NCBI GenBank assembly: GCA_038254195.1
Contig: JBBSGJ010000150.1
Coordinates: forward strand, 1 to 5,683
DNA from: JBBQAA01 sp038254195
GTDB lineage: Bacteria > Actinomycetota > Thermoleophilia > Solirubrobacterales > Solirubrobacteraceae
DNA length: 5,683 nucleotides
Direction of reading: 5' to 3'
In this document: piece after piece, positions 1 through 5,373 of the stretch
Layout: each line of letters opens with the position of its first letter
How positions within the stretch are numbered: the first letter of the stretch is position 1
Notes under the pieces: model-generated
Database searches by the model: none
The model's input: only the letters and a program-made list of their open reading frames with translations
What the model was told of the DNA's origin: nothing
Translations under genes and position numbers: made by a program

Positions 1-141
1 AGGGTCAGGACGGAGTTGTCCAACGAGAACCACACCACGCAGAAGAGGGTGCCAGCCGTGGAGGGACGAGCGGTGATCAGCGTCCCCGAGTTGTCTAGCC
101 TGACCGCGCCGGTGGCCGCGCGATCCCCAGTCCGTCGGTGA
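1..141 (+). CDS. Possible C-terminal end of an unidentified protein (left-truncated)
   Basis: Reading from the first base, this frame is open for 46 codons and ends at TGA (139-141). About 39 of the 46 third positions are G or C, as expected for coding DNA in this genome, while the other two plus frames hit stops early. The encoded tail ends in SLTAPVAARSPVRR and shows no domain I recognise. One minus-strand frame shares the same wobble positions and is also open across this stretch, but it has no ATG, and its only GTG codons lie close to the left edge, so a plus-strand gene end is the simpler reading. The gap to the next gene is 49 bases if that gene starts at GTG 191. The identity is unknown and the call is tentative. 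Confidence 0.35.
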   Translation, partial: RVRTELSNENHTTQKRVPAVEGRAVISVPELSSLTAPVAARSPVRR

Positions 142-190
142 ACGCGATCCATCCGTGTCCGGTGCTGCTGCACTTCTACGGCCTCTGCCC

Positions 191-1003
191 GTGAGCCTCG
201 CGCGAGGGCTCCTCGTCCTGCTCGCGGCCGTCGCGATCGCCGTCCTCGTCGAGGGGTGCGGAGCGACGGAGCGGCGGGGCGAAACGCACACCCGGCGCGA
301 CCAGTACGTCATTCTGTCGGCGGCCGCGCGCACGCCGCCCCAGCGACGCCCGCGAGGTCCCCGGACGGTGCCCGGCAAGGCGGGCAACCGGCCCGACCCC
401 TTGCCGATCGAATCGGCGACGCGCTCTCGTTCGATCTCGCCCGGGGCCCCTTCGGACGCGGAGATCCGTCGCGAGATCCGCCAGGCCCAGCGTGCGGGGG
501 TGAGCCTGCCGACCGGCAATACGGCCGAGAGCTTCATCGCGGGAGCCGGCGCGGCGCCGACCGTTGGCGGCTGGGTCTTCCCGCTGTCGGCGCCGCTCGA
601 TCCCGGCACCTGGACCCTGGACCAGGGCGTGGACATCGCCGCGTCAGGAGGAGCGTGCGGCGCCCGCGCCGTGGAGGTCGCGATCACGAGCGGCCAGATC
701 GTCCAGGAGGGAATCGCCGGCTTCGGACCGGATGCGCCCGTCCTGCGCATCGACGCCGGCCCCCTCGCGGGGCGGTTCGTCTACTACGGACACGCTTCGC
801 CCGCTCTCGTGCCCGTCGGCACGCACGTGTCCGCCGGTCAGCCGATCGCCGAGGTCGGGTGTGGCATCGTCGGCATCTCGCGCGCTCCGCACATCGAGAT
901 CGGGATCAGCGTCCCGGGTTCCCAGCGGCCGTGTTGCCCGGCCTTCGGTCAGACGTCCGCCGAGATGGCGGGGCTCTTGCAGCGCCTCTACGGACGGCGC
1001 TGA
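191..1003 (+). CDS. Secreted or lipid-anchored protein with a degenerate M23/LytM-like domain
   Basis: The 270-residue product has a hydrophobic N-terminal export segment (residues 7-22) ending at Cys23. The context VLVEGC resembles a lipobox, although Glu at -2 is atypical, so lipidation is uncertain. A Pro/Arg-rich low-complexity stretch follows to about residue 85. From about residue 128 there is an M23 (LytM, lysostaphin-type) beta fold: WVFPLSAPLDP, DQGVDIA, YYGHAS, GTHVSAGQPIAEVG and APHIEIG are in the family order and spacing. The zinc ligands differ from the family: the first His of HxGxD is Asp144 (Asp148 is kept), and the second His of HxH is Glu236. The catalytic-type His201 (YGH) and His234 remain. 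It may be a non-zinc enzyme or a binding or regulatory LytM factor. GTG 191 is preferred to GTG 155 because codons 155-190 have low GC at the wobble position. Neither start has a clear Shine-Dalgarno. It converges on a canonical M23 peptidase gene. Confidence 0.8.
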   Translation: MSLARGLLVLLAAVAIAVLVEGCGATERRGETHTRRDQYVILSAAARTPPQRRPRGPRTVPGKAGNRPDPLPIESATRSRSISPGAPSDAEIRREIRQAQRAGVSLPTGNTAESFIAGAGAAPTVGGWVFPLSAPLDPGTWTLDQGVDIAASGGACGARAVEVAITSGQIVQEGIAGFGPDAPVLRIDAGPLAGRFVYYGHASPALVPVGTHVSAGQPIAEVGCGIVGISRAPHIEIGISVPGSQRPCCPAFGQTSAEMAGLLQRLYGRR

Positions 1004-1037
1004 ACACGCCCGCGCAACACGCCGAGCGGCGCCGTCC
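992..1037. terminator. Possible bidirectional terminator hairpin between convergent M23 genes
   Basis: GGACGGCGC (992-1000) is perfectly complementary to GCGCCGTCC (1029-1037), giving a 9-bp GC stem around a 28-base loop. The stem begins in the last codons of the upstream plus-strand gene and ends a few bases before the stop of the minus-strand gene, so it could serve both transcripts. The loop carries an 8-base direct repeat, AACACGCC (1003-1010 and 1016-1023). There is no T-tract on either strand, so termination is inferred from position and pairing only. Confidence 0.35.
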
Positions 1038-1041
1038 AGCC

Positions 1042-2328
1042 TCATAGGTAGTTCAGCGGGTTCACCACGCCGCCGTTGACCCGGGCCTCGAAGTGCAGGT
1101 GCGGCCCGGTCGAGTGGCCGGTGGAGCCGACGGCGCCGATGACCTGCCCCTGGCTGACCGACTGCCCCACGCTCACGGCGATCGAGGACTGGTGGCCGTA
1201 GCAGGAGGACAGGCTGGCGCTGTGCTGGATGCAGGTGTAGTTGCCGTATCCGCCCGTGTAGCTCGCGAGGATGACGCGGCCGGCCGCGGCGGCGCGGATC
1301 GGCGTCCCCGTGGGCGCGGCGATGTCCATGCCCGGGTGGCACGCCTCATAGGAGCGCCGCTCGCAGAACGGCGACGTGATCACGCCGTTGATGGGCCAGA
1401 TGAAGGTCCCGCCGCCCCGGATGGGTCCCGCCGGCACGGAGGCGGCGCTCGCGGTCGCGCTCGCGCTCGCGGCCTGGATGCGACGCTCGATCGCCGCCTG
1501 ATCGCCCTCGAGGCCGTCGAGCCGGGTCTTGATCGTGCTCGCCTGCGTGTTGACCCGGGCGAGCACGGCGGCGCGCGCCCCGCGGGCGGAGGCGAAGACG
1601 TTGCGACGGACCGCGAGCCCCTGCTTGACGCGCGCGACCTCGTCCCGGCGGGCGAGCACGGCGAGGGCGAGGGAGCGCTGGCGGGCCTCGAGGCCGCCGA
1701 GGCGCTTGACCAGCGAGGTCGTCTCGTGCTTGGCCGACCGGACGGCCTCGATGATGCGCTTGTCCTGCGCGCCGACCTGGGCGACGTAGTGGCTCGTCTC
1801 GAGCAGGTCGGCGAAGCCCCGCGTGGAGAGCACGACGCCGACGATGTCCGCCCGGTCGGACTCGTAGAGGGCAACGAGCCGGCGGGCGAGGACCTGCTGC
1901 GAGTGCGCGAGGCGGAGCCGGAGCCGCGCGAGGCGTCCGCGGGCGGTGCGCAGCTCGGCCTGCGTGCTCAGCAGGCGGCCGCGCTTGACGTCCAGGTCGG
2001 CCTGGATCAGGGCCTGACGGTGCTCGAGCTGCCCGATCCCCGCCTGGAGGGTGTGGATCTGGGTCGTGATGCGCGCGATGTCCGTGGAGAGCACGCGGGC
2101 GTGGCCGCGCTTGGCCTCGAGCTGCGAGCGCGTCCTGGCGATCTGGGCGCGGATCTGCGAGAGCGAGCGCCCCTGGCCGGCGCTCGGCGCGAGGGCGAGC
2201 ACGGCGAGGATCAAGAGGGAGGACACCACCGCGCCGGGCACGGCCCGCCGCAGGCGGGTGGTCGGAGCGGTGGGCTGGAGCAGGCGTCGCGGCACGGGCG
2301 GCCAGAGCTTGTCCCAGGCCGACTCCAA
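1042..2328 (-). CDS. Secreted coiled-coil M23 family peptidoglycan endopeptidase
   Basis: This 428-residue protein has the PcsB/EnvC-like plan: an export signal, a long coiled coil, then a C-terminal M23 zinc endopeptidase that cleaves peptide cross-links in peptidoglycan. A basic N-terminus precedes a hydrophobic segment (about 33-50, cleavage likely near APSAGQG). Residues 55-285 are Leu/Arg/Glu-rich helices with heptad character. An Ala-Ser linker (287-297) leads to the peptidase domain (about 308-428). The full catalytic set is visible: His331 and Asp335 in HPGMD, His379 in YGH, and His410/His412 in GPHLHFE. Cys322/Cys330 and Cys366/Cys376 look like disulfide pairs of an exported domain. 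The TTG start at 2328 keeps high wobble GC; GTG at 2295 (codon 12) would give a more usual signal peptide. Neither has a good Shine-Dalgarno. Coiled-coil M23 proteins of this kind usually act in cell separation or wall remodelling and are often held inactive until engaged by a membrane partner. Confidence 0.9.
   Translation of the reverse strand: MESAWDKLWPPVPRRLLQPTAPTTRLRRAVPGAVVSSLLILAVLALAPSAGQGRSLSQIRAQIARTRSQLEAKRGHARVLSTDIARITTQIHTLQAGIGQLEHRQALIQADLDVKRGRLLSTQAELRTARGRLARLRLRLAHSQQVLARRLVALYESDRADIVGVVLSTRGFADLLETSHYVAQVGAQDKRIIEAVRSAKHETTSLVKRLGGLEARQRSLALAVLARRDEVARVKQGLAVRRNVFASARGARAAVLARVNTQASTIKTRLDGLEGDQAAIERRIQAASASATASAASVPAGPIRGGGTFIWPINGVITSPFCERRSYEACHPGMDIAAPTGTPIRAAAAGRVILASYTGGYGNYTCIQHSASLSSCYGHQSSIAVSVGQSVSQGQVIGAVGSTGHSTGPHLHFEARVNGGVVNPLNYL
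1445..1474. repeat. Hexamer repeat encoding an Ala-Ser linker
   Basis: Five consecutive hexamers read GCGCTC, GCGGTC, GCGCTC, GCGCTC and GCGGCC on the plus strand. On the minus strand they encode the Ala/Ser/Thr linker (about residues 288-296) between the coiled coil and the M23 domain of the peptidase. Such a tract can change length by slippage without breaking frame. It is probably just a flexible low-complexity linker. Confidence 0.6.
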
Positions 2329-2415
2329 GCGCGGGAGTTGCAGGCGTTCTTGCAGAAAGGAGGACTTCGTGGTTCAGCCTGGATTGAGCCTGCGTTGTCA
2401 TCCTGTGGTCACACC
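2329..2415. promoter_or_regulatory. Divergent promoter region between the M23 peptidase gene and htpX, with a strong Shine-Dalgarno
   Basis: This 87-base gap lies between two divergently transcribed genes and must carry at least one promoter, but I find no convincing -35/-10 pair on either strand. Its clearest signal is AAAGGAGG at 2356-2363 on the plus strand, one of the best Shine-Dalgarno matches in the window. It lies 52 bases before the htpX ATG, too far to serve it directly, and 5 bases before a GTG at 2369 that opens a short frame in another register. The region is less GC-rich than the flanking genes. Confidence 0.45.
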
Positions 2416-2467
2416 ATGGCCCGACCCACCTCCTTCGGACGCGACCGCGGCCTGCAGGCCCGGATGA
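2369..2467 (+). CDS. Candidate 32-residue leader ORF overlapping the htpX start
   Basis: A GTG at 2369 sits 5 bases after AAAGGAGG and opens a 32-codon frame ending at TGA 2465-2467. The peptide begins VVQPGLSLRCHPVVTP and is rich in Pro, with no recognisable domain or membrane segment. The frame overlaps the htpX coding sequence from 2416 in a different register. Its stop overlaps the in-frame htpX codon Met17 (ATG 2464-2466) as ATGA, the usual layout of translational coupling. Against it, wobble GC in the part before 2416 is low, so the peptide itself does not look conserved. If translated, its role is more likely to steer ribosomes onto htpX than to make a functional peptide. Confidence 0.25.
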   Translation: MVQPGLSLRCHPVVTPWPDPPPSDATAACRPG

Positions 2468-3324
2468 CCCTCACGATCTTCCTCCTCGGCGCCGTCTACG
2501 CGGTGCTGATCGGGGCTCTGTTCGCCTCGGGCGCCCAGGGCCCGATCATCGCGCTCGTCGCCGGCGGGCTCTTCCTCTTCCAGCTCTTCACCTCCGACAA
2601 GCTCGCGCTGCGCGCCATGGGCGCCCGCCACGTCTCACCCGCCGAGGCGCCCCAGCTCCACGCGCTGATCGAGCGCCTGTGCGTCCAGGCCGACCTGCCC
2701 AAGCCGAAGGTCGCCATCGCCGAGACCGACATGCCCAACGCCTTCGCGATCGGCCGCTCGCCCCGGAGCGCGACGGTGTGCGCGACCACGGGGATCATGC
2801 GGCTCCTGAACCCCGCCGAGCTCGAGGGCGTGCTCGCGCACGAGCTCGGCCACGTGCAGAACCGCGACGTGATGGTCATGACCGTGGCGTCGTTCTTCGC
2901 CACGGTGGCGTCCTACATCCTCCAGTTCGGCTTCTTCTTCGGAGGGGGCGGCGGCTACGGCGACGACGACGACTCGCCCGGGATCCTCCCGCTCATCCTC
3001 GTCTCCTTCGCGGTCTACGCCGTCTCCTTCTTTCTCATGCAGGCGCTCTCGCGCTACCGCGAGTTCGCGGCCGATCGAGCCTCGGCGCTCATCACCGGCC
3101 GTCCGAGCGCGCTGATCTCGGCGCTCATGAAGATCTCCTCGGGGATGGGCCGGATCCCGCAGCGCGACCTGCGCGTCGCGGGCGAGCTCAAGGCCTTCTT
3201 CATCGTGCCTCCGGCCGCGGTGGGCGAGTCGGTCGCCGGGCTGTTCTCGACCCACCCGCCGCTCGAGAAGCGGATCGCCGCCCTTGAGCGCCTCGAGGCC
3301 CAGCTCCAGGGCACGGCCCGCTGA
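2416..3324 (+). CDS. htpX: HtpX family membrane zinc metalloprotease (M48)
   Basis: HtpX is an integral-membrane protease that degrades misfolded or damaged membrane proteins, with its active site facing the cytoplasm. The 302-residue product shows the M48B pattern: two N-terminal membrane segments (about 18-39 and 43-60), a cytoplasmic stretch with DMPNAFAIGRSP, the zinc motif HELGH (His142, Glu143, His146), two more membrane segments (about 153-175 and 189-210), and the third ligand Glu216 in REFAADR. A Gly/Asp loop (GGGGGYGDDDD, 176-186) joins the last two membrane segments. FSTHPPLEKRI near the end is a family hallmark. ATG 2416 is preferred because wobble GC is high from there on, but it has no Shine-Dalgarno; ATG 2464 (Met17) would give 286 residues, also a normal family length. 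The stop overlaps the ATG of pspAB (TGATG), so the two are co-translated. Confidence 0.93.
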   Translation: MARPTSFGRDRGLQARMTLTIFLLGAVYAVLIGALFASGAQGPIIALVAGGLFLFQLFTSDKLALRAMGARHVSPAEAPQLHALIERLCVQADLPKPKVAIAETDMPNAFAIGRSPRSATVCATTGIMRLLNPAELEGVLAHELGHVQNRDVMVMTVASFFATVASYILQFGFFFGGGGGYGDDDDSPGILPLILVSFAVYAVSFFLMQALSRYREFAADRASALITGRPSALISALMKISSGMGRIPQRDLRVAGELKAFFIVPPAAVGESVAGLFSTHPPLEKRIAALERLEAQLQGTAR

Positions 3325-3899
3325 TGGGCCTCTTCGACGTCCTGCGCGGCAAGCGCGAGATCAAGAAGCCCGCGCCCGACCGGCTGTTCGCGATGTCGAC
3401 CGCGGAGGTGACGCTCTCGGAGACGCTCGGCCTCAAACCGACGGGAAAGGCGGCGATCGTCTTCCAGCCCCTGGCCACCGCGGACTTCCAGGGGATCGTG
3501 CGCGACATGGAGGAGGTCGTGGGCGGGACCGCCGCGGATGCGGGCACGGAGCTCACGAGCACCGACGACGAGTTCGGCTACCGCTGGATGGTCCTCGCGG
3601 ACGCGGACTTCGAGGATCTCGTGGTCGGGATCAACGCCGTGTCCTCGGCGATCGAGTCCGGCGGCTACGGGGAGCGGGTGCTCTGCGCGGTCTTCGCCTT
3701 CTCGGAGGAGGCCCGCTCCCGCGCGGCCTACTGGATCTACAACTACAAGCGGGGGTCGTTCTACCCGTTCGTCCCCGCGGCCGGCGTCCAGGCGCGCGAC
3801 TCCGAGTCCGAGCTGCGGCTCAAGGCCCAGATCGGCGCCGACCTGCCGGTGGAGGCCGAGCTCGAGCGCTGGTTCCCCCTCTGGGGCGCCCCGATCTAG
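3324..3899 (+). CDS. pspAB: PspA-associated protein PspAB
   Basis: This 191-residue protein matches what I recall of PspAB, a partner found beside htpX in actinobacterial and archaeal phage-shock-protein neighbourhoods. It begins MGLFDVLRGK and has no signal peptide or membrane segment, so it should be cytoplasmic. Recognisable stretches are the basic N-terminus (7-20), FGYRWMVLADADFEDLV (84-100), YNYKRGSFYPFVP (139-151) and the C-terminal ERWFPLWGAPI (181-191). No catalytic motif is visible and its biochemical role is not established; association with envelope-stress handling is inferred from its neighbours. Its ATG overlaps the htpX stop by one base, so translation is probably coupled and stoichiometry linked. 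PspA and PspAA, the usual partners, are not in this window. Family assignment rests on recall of sequence and on context. Confidence 0.78.
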   Translation: MGLFDVLRGKREIKKPAPDRLFAMSTAEVTLSETLGLKPTGKAAIVFQPLATADFQGIVRDMEEVVGGTAADAGTELTSTDDEFGYRWMVLADADFEDLVVGINAVSSAIESGGYGERVLCAVFAFSEEARSRAAYWIYNYKRGSFYPFVPAAGVQARDSESELRLKAQIGADLPVEAELERWFPLWGAPI

Positions 3900-3905
3900 G
3901 CGGGG
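3883..3905. terminator. Possible hairpin at the convergent pspAB / DUF354 junction
   Basis: Only 12 bases separate the two convergent stop codons. GGGGCGCCCC (3883-3892) is a perfect palindrome at the end of pspAB. Alternatively CCCCG (3889-3893) can pair with CGGGG (3901-3905) around a 7-base loop containing the TAG stop. Just beyond, AGGCCGCGGCCT (3914-3925) is another perfect palindrome inside the opposing gene. No T-tract is present, and in DNA this GC-rich short palindromes are expected by chance, so this is weak. Confidence 0.22.
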
Positions 3906-3911
3906 ACCCGC

Positions 3912-4922
3912 TCAGGCCGCGGCCTCGAGCATCAGCTCGACGAGCGCGCGCGGGTCGCGCGTGGGCGGCCGGCTCCCGGCTCGCCGCTTGACGAGCTCGA
4001 CCTCGTCGGGATCGCGCAACTCACGCAGCCGACCCTCGCGCAGGAGCGCCTCGTCGACCCCGCCGAGCCGCCCGCCGAACGTCGTGAAGACGGGGACGCC
4101 GAGCGCCACGGCCTCGCGGTTCATCGTCCCCCCCGCCGAGATGACGAGGTCCGAGAGGGCGATGAGGCTCTGGGCGTCCACCGCCTGCTCGGGCACGACG
4201 AGCGAGGGCAGTCCGAGCGCCACGAGCGCCTCGCCCTGTGCCGGCACCCGTGGGATGACCACGGCCTGGACGTCCTCCCGCCGGCCGAGGCGCTCGAGGG
4301 CCCGCTCGAACAGCGGGTTGCCGTGCAGGTGGTACATGGAGACCTCGGGCGGCGGTCGCACGGTGACGAGCACCCGCTCGCGATCGAGGCCGAGCTCCTC
4401 GACCACGCCCGGGTCGGGCGCGAAGTCGTCGAGATAGTACTCCTCCTTGAGCCCGGGGAACTGGCGGAGCTTGCCGGGCCCCGCGCCGTAGCGGGCGAGA
4501 CGCTCGGGCGGGATGCGGTCGGGCGTGAGCACCCGGGTGGCCAGGCGGCAGCCGATGGAGTGCTGGAGCGTGGCCCACTCGTAGTCGAACATGTCGACCG
4601 CCGGGATGTGAAGCGAGGCGGCGGCGAGCGGGAGGTCGTTCGAGCCGTGCGCGATGGCCAGGTCGAAGGGGCCGTGGCGGCGCGCCCAGCCACGCACGGC
4701 GCGCGCGCGGGACACCAGGGCGCGGAGCTTTCCCGCGCGCGTTGCGCCCCCATGCGCGCCCACCGCCGTGTGGACGATGTCCATCCGGCGCAGGAGCCCG
4801 AGCGTCTGGCCGAAGTCCCGCGCGGTCACCCGCACCTCGTGCCCGTCGGCCTCGAGGCAGCGGATGACCGGTCGCAGGACGATCGGGTGCGCCGACGCGG
4901 TGCAGTCGACCCAGATCCTCAC
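3912..4922 (-). CDS. DUF354 family protein, GT-B glycosyltransferase / UDP-GlcNAc 2-epimerase-like
   Basis: The 336-residue protein matches the DUF354 family, whose fold resembles GT-B glycosyltransferases and UDP-sugar 2-epimerases. The N-terminal half opens with a Rossmann-like strand (VRIWVDCTASAHPIVLRPVI, 1-20), followed by HEVRVTARDF (28-37) and IAHGSNDLPLA (90-100), and then FDYEWA (112-117). The C-terminal half has VLVTVRPPPEVSMY (184-197), VVIPR (221-225), and the family signature SDLVISAGGTMNREAVALG (257-275) with GVPVFTTFGGRLGGVDE (275-291), which in related GT-B proteins forms the nucleotide-sugar site. No membrane segment is seen. The substrate is unknown; members are usually linked to cell-surface polysaccharide. 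The GTG start at 4922 overlaps the fur stop as GTGA and lacks a Shine-Dalgarno, so translation is probably coupled to fur. Reading further upstream in this frame gives Arg/Pro/Gly-rich sequence antisense-like to nothing known and lying inside fur, so the longer form is rejected. Confidence 0.85.
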   Translation of the reverse strand: MRIWVDCTASAHPIVLRPVIRCLEADGHEVRVTARDFGQTLGLLRRMDIVHTAVGAHGGATRAGKLRALVSRARAVRGWARRHGPFDLAIAHGSNDLPLAAASLHIPAVDMFDYEWATLQHSIGCRLATRVLTPDRIPPERLARYGAGPGKLRQFPGLKEEYYLDDFAPDPGVVEELGLDRERVLVTVRPPPEVSMYHLHGNPLFERALERLGRREDVQAVVIPRVPAQGEALVALGLPSLVVPEQAVDAQSLIALSDLVISAGGTMNREAVALGVPVFTTFGGRLGGVDEALLREGRLRELRDPDEVELVKRRAGSRPPTRDPRALVELMLEAAA

Positions 4923-5332
4923 GCGCAGGCGGCGCAGCGTCCGCGCACGACGAGGTCGGCGTCCTCGGGCACCGCGCCGGCCGCGCGGGCGGCGACGAGG
5001 GCCGGGCGGGCGTCCACCGCCGCATCGAGGTCGGCGACCGCCCCGCAGGAGCGGCAGAGGAAGTGGTGATGGGGCTCGGGCCGCGGGTCCCACAGCACCG
5101 CCGGCCCACCCGTGGCCACCCGCCGGACGAGCGCGAGCTCGGCGAGGAGCTCGAGCGTCGCGTACACCGTGGGCAGGGAGAGCCCGGGCAGCCGGGGCAT
5201 CGCCACCCGGGCGATCTCCTCCGCCGTGGCATGACGACCGAGCTCCGTGAGAGCGTCGTGGAGGACGACCCGCTGCGCGGTCACCCGCTGTCCGCGGGCG
5301 TGCAGGGCGTCGGTGAGGTCGGTCGCCGCCAT
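4919..5332 (-). CDS. Fur family metal-responsive transcriptional regulator
   Basis: This 137-residue protein has the Fur/PerR/Zur layout. The N-terminal winged helix covers about residues 1-80, with RVTAQRVVLHDAL (16-28), GRHATAEEI (32-40) and the recognition-helix region LSLPTVYATLELLAE (51-65). The dimerisation and metal-sensing part follows, with PHHHFLCRSCG (87-97). Structural zinc is expected at Cys93/Cys96 and Cys133/Cys136 (two CxxC pairs). His34, His88, His90 and Asp101 are the likely sensory-site residues. The length is typical for the family. Whether it senses iron, peroxide through iron, or zinc cannot be settled from the sequence; the divergent VIT-type transporter favours iron or manganese. 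ATG 5332 has a weak AAGGG seven bases upstream. It overlaps the DUF354 gene downstream by four bases and probably represses its own transcription from the shared upstream gap. Confidence 0.92.
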   Translation of the reverse strand: MAATDLTDALHARGQRVTAQRVVLHDALTELGRHATAEEIARVAMPRLPGLSLPTVYATLELLAELALVRRVATGGPAVLWDPRPEPHHHFLCRSCGAVADLDAAVDARPALVAARAAGAVPEDADLVVRGRCAACA

Positions 5333-5373
5333 GAGGCAACCCTTACTCTAACTCATTTGTTACAACTAGACAC
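5333..5373. promoter_or_regulatory. Shared fur / VIT-transporter control region
   Basis: All control signals for the two divergent genes must lie in or next to this 41-base, AT-rich gap, which stands out from its surroundings. On the minus strand TAGAGT (plus 5345-5350) fits the TAnnnT -10 pattern for fur, with no matching -35. On the plus strand TACAAC (5361-5366) ends seven bases before the GTG of the transporter gene, the spacing expected for a leaderless transcript, consistent with the lack of any Shine-Dalgarno there. TACTCT (5344-5349) is an alternative -10. These promoter calls are tentative. Confidence 0.5.
5354..5368. promoter_or_regulatory. Candidate Fur-family operator (7-1-7 imperfect palindrome)
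   Basis: CATTTGT-T-ACAACTA is a 7-1-7 inverted repeat in which five of seven positions pair, including the perfect core TTGT-T-ACAA. This geometry is the one used by Fur and PerR boxes, and the site lies between a Fur-family gene and a metal-transporter gene, overlapping the possible -10 of the latter. A second overlapping element, TAAC-6-GTTA, spans 5349-5362. The sequence is not a close match to the enterobacterial Fur consensus; assignment rests on symmetry, base composition and position. Confidence 0.42.

Noticed and set aside
3..176. Minus-strand frame at the left edge with a repeated LDNS motif
   Set aside because: It has no ATG start, and its only GTG codons lie near the left edge (around 46-51) without a Shine-Dalgarno. 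Its coding-like wobble pattern is shared with the plus-strand frame, so it was not called.
155..190. Upstream GTG start adding 12 residues to the altered M23 protein
   Set aside because: Third positions in these codons are mostly A or T, unlike the gene body, and there is no Shine-Dalgarno. Not excluded, but GTG 191 fits better.
256..1047. Second plus-strand frame overlapping the altered M23 gene
   Set aside because: The translation is mostly Arg, Gly, Pro and Ala with no domain, whereas the other frame shows LytM-fold motifs in the right order.
1093..2415. A 441-codon open stretch in frame with and upstream of htpX, suggesting a giant fusion protein
   Set aside because: It lies antisense to the M23 peptidase gene, which has a complete catalytic domain and signal. 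The stretch is Arg/Gly/Asp-rich without any domain and is a by-product of high GC. HtpX begins naturally at 2416.
2635..3255. Long minus-strand open frame antisense to htpX
   Set aside because: It is Arg/Glu/His-rich low-complexity sequence with no motif, opposite a clear HELGH protease; a compositional shadow.
4923..5339. N-terminal extension of the DUF354 protein reaching to 5339
   Set aside because: It would lie entirely within the Fur-family gene in another frame, is Arg/Pro/Gly-rich, and the family's first strand begins exactly at GTG 4922.
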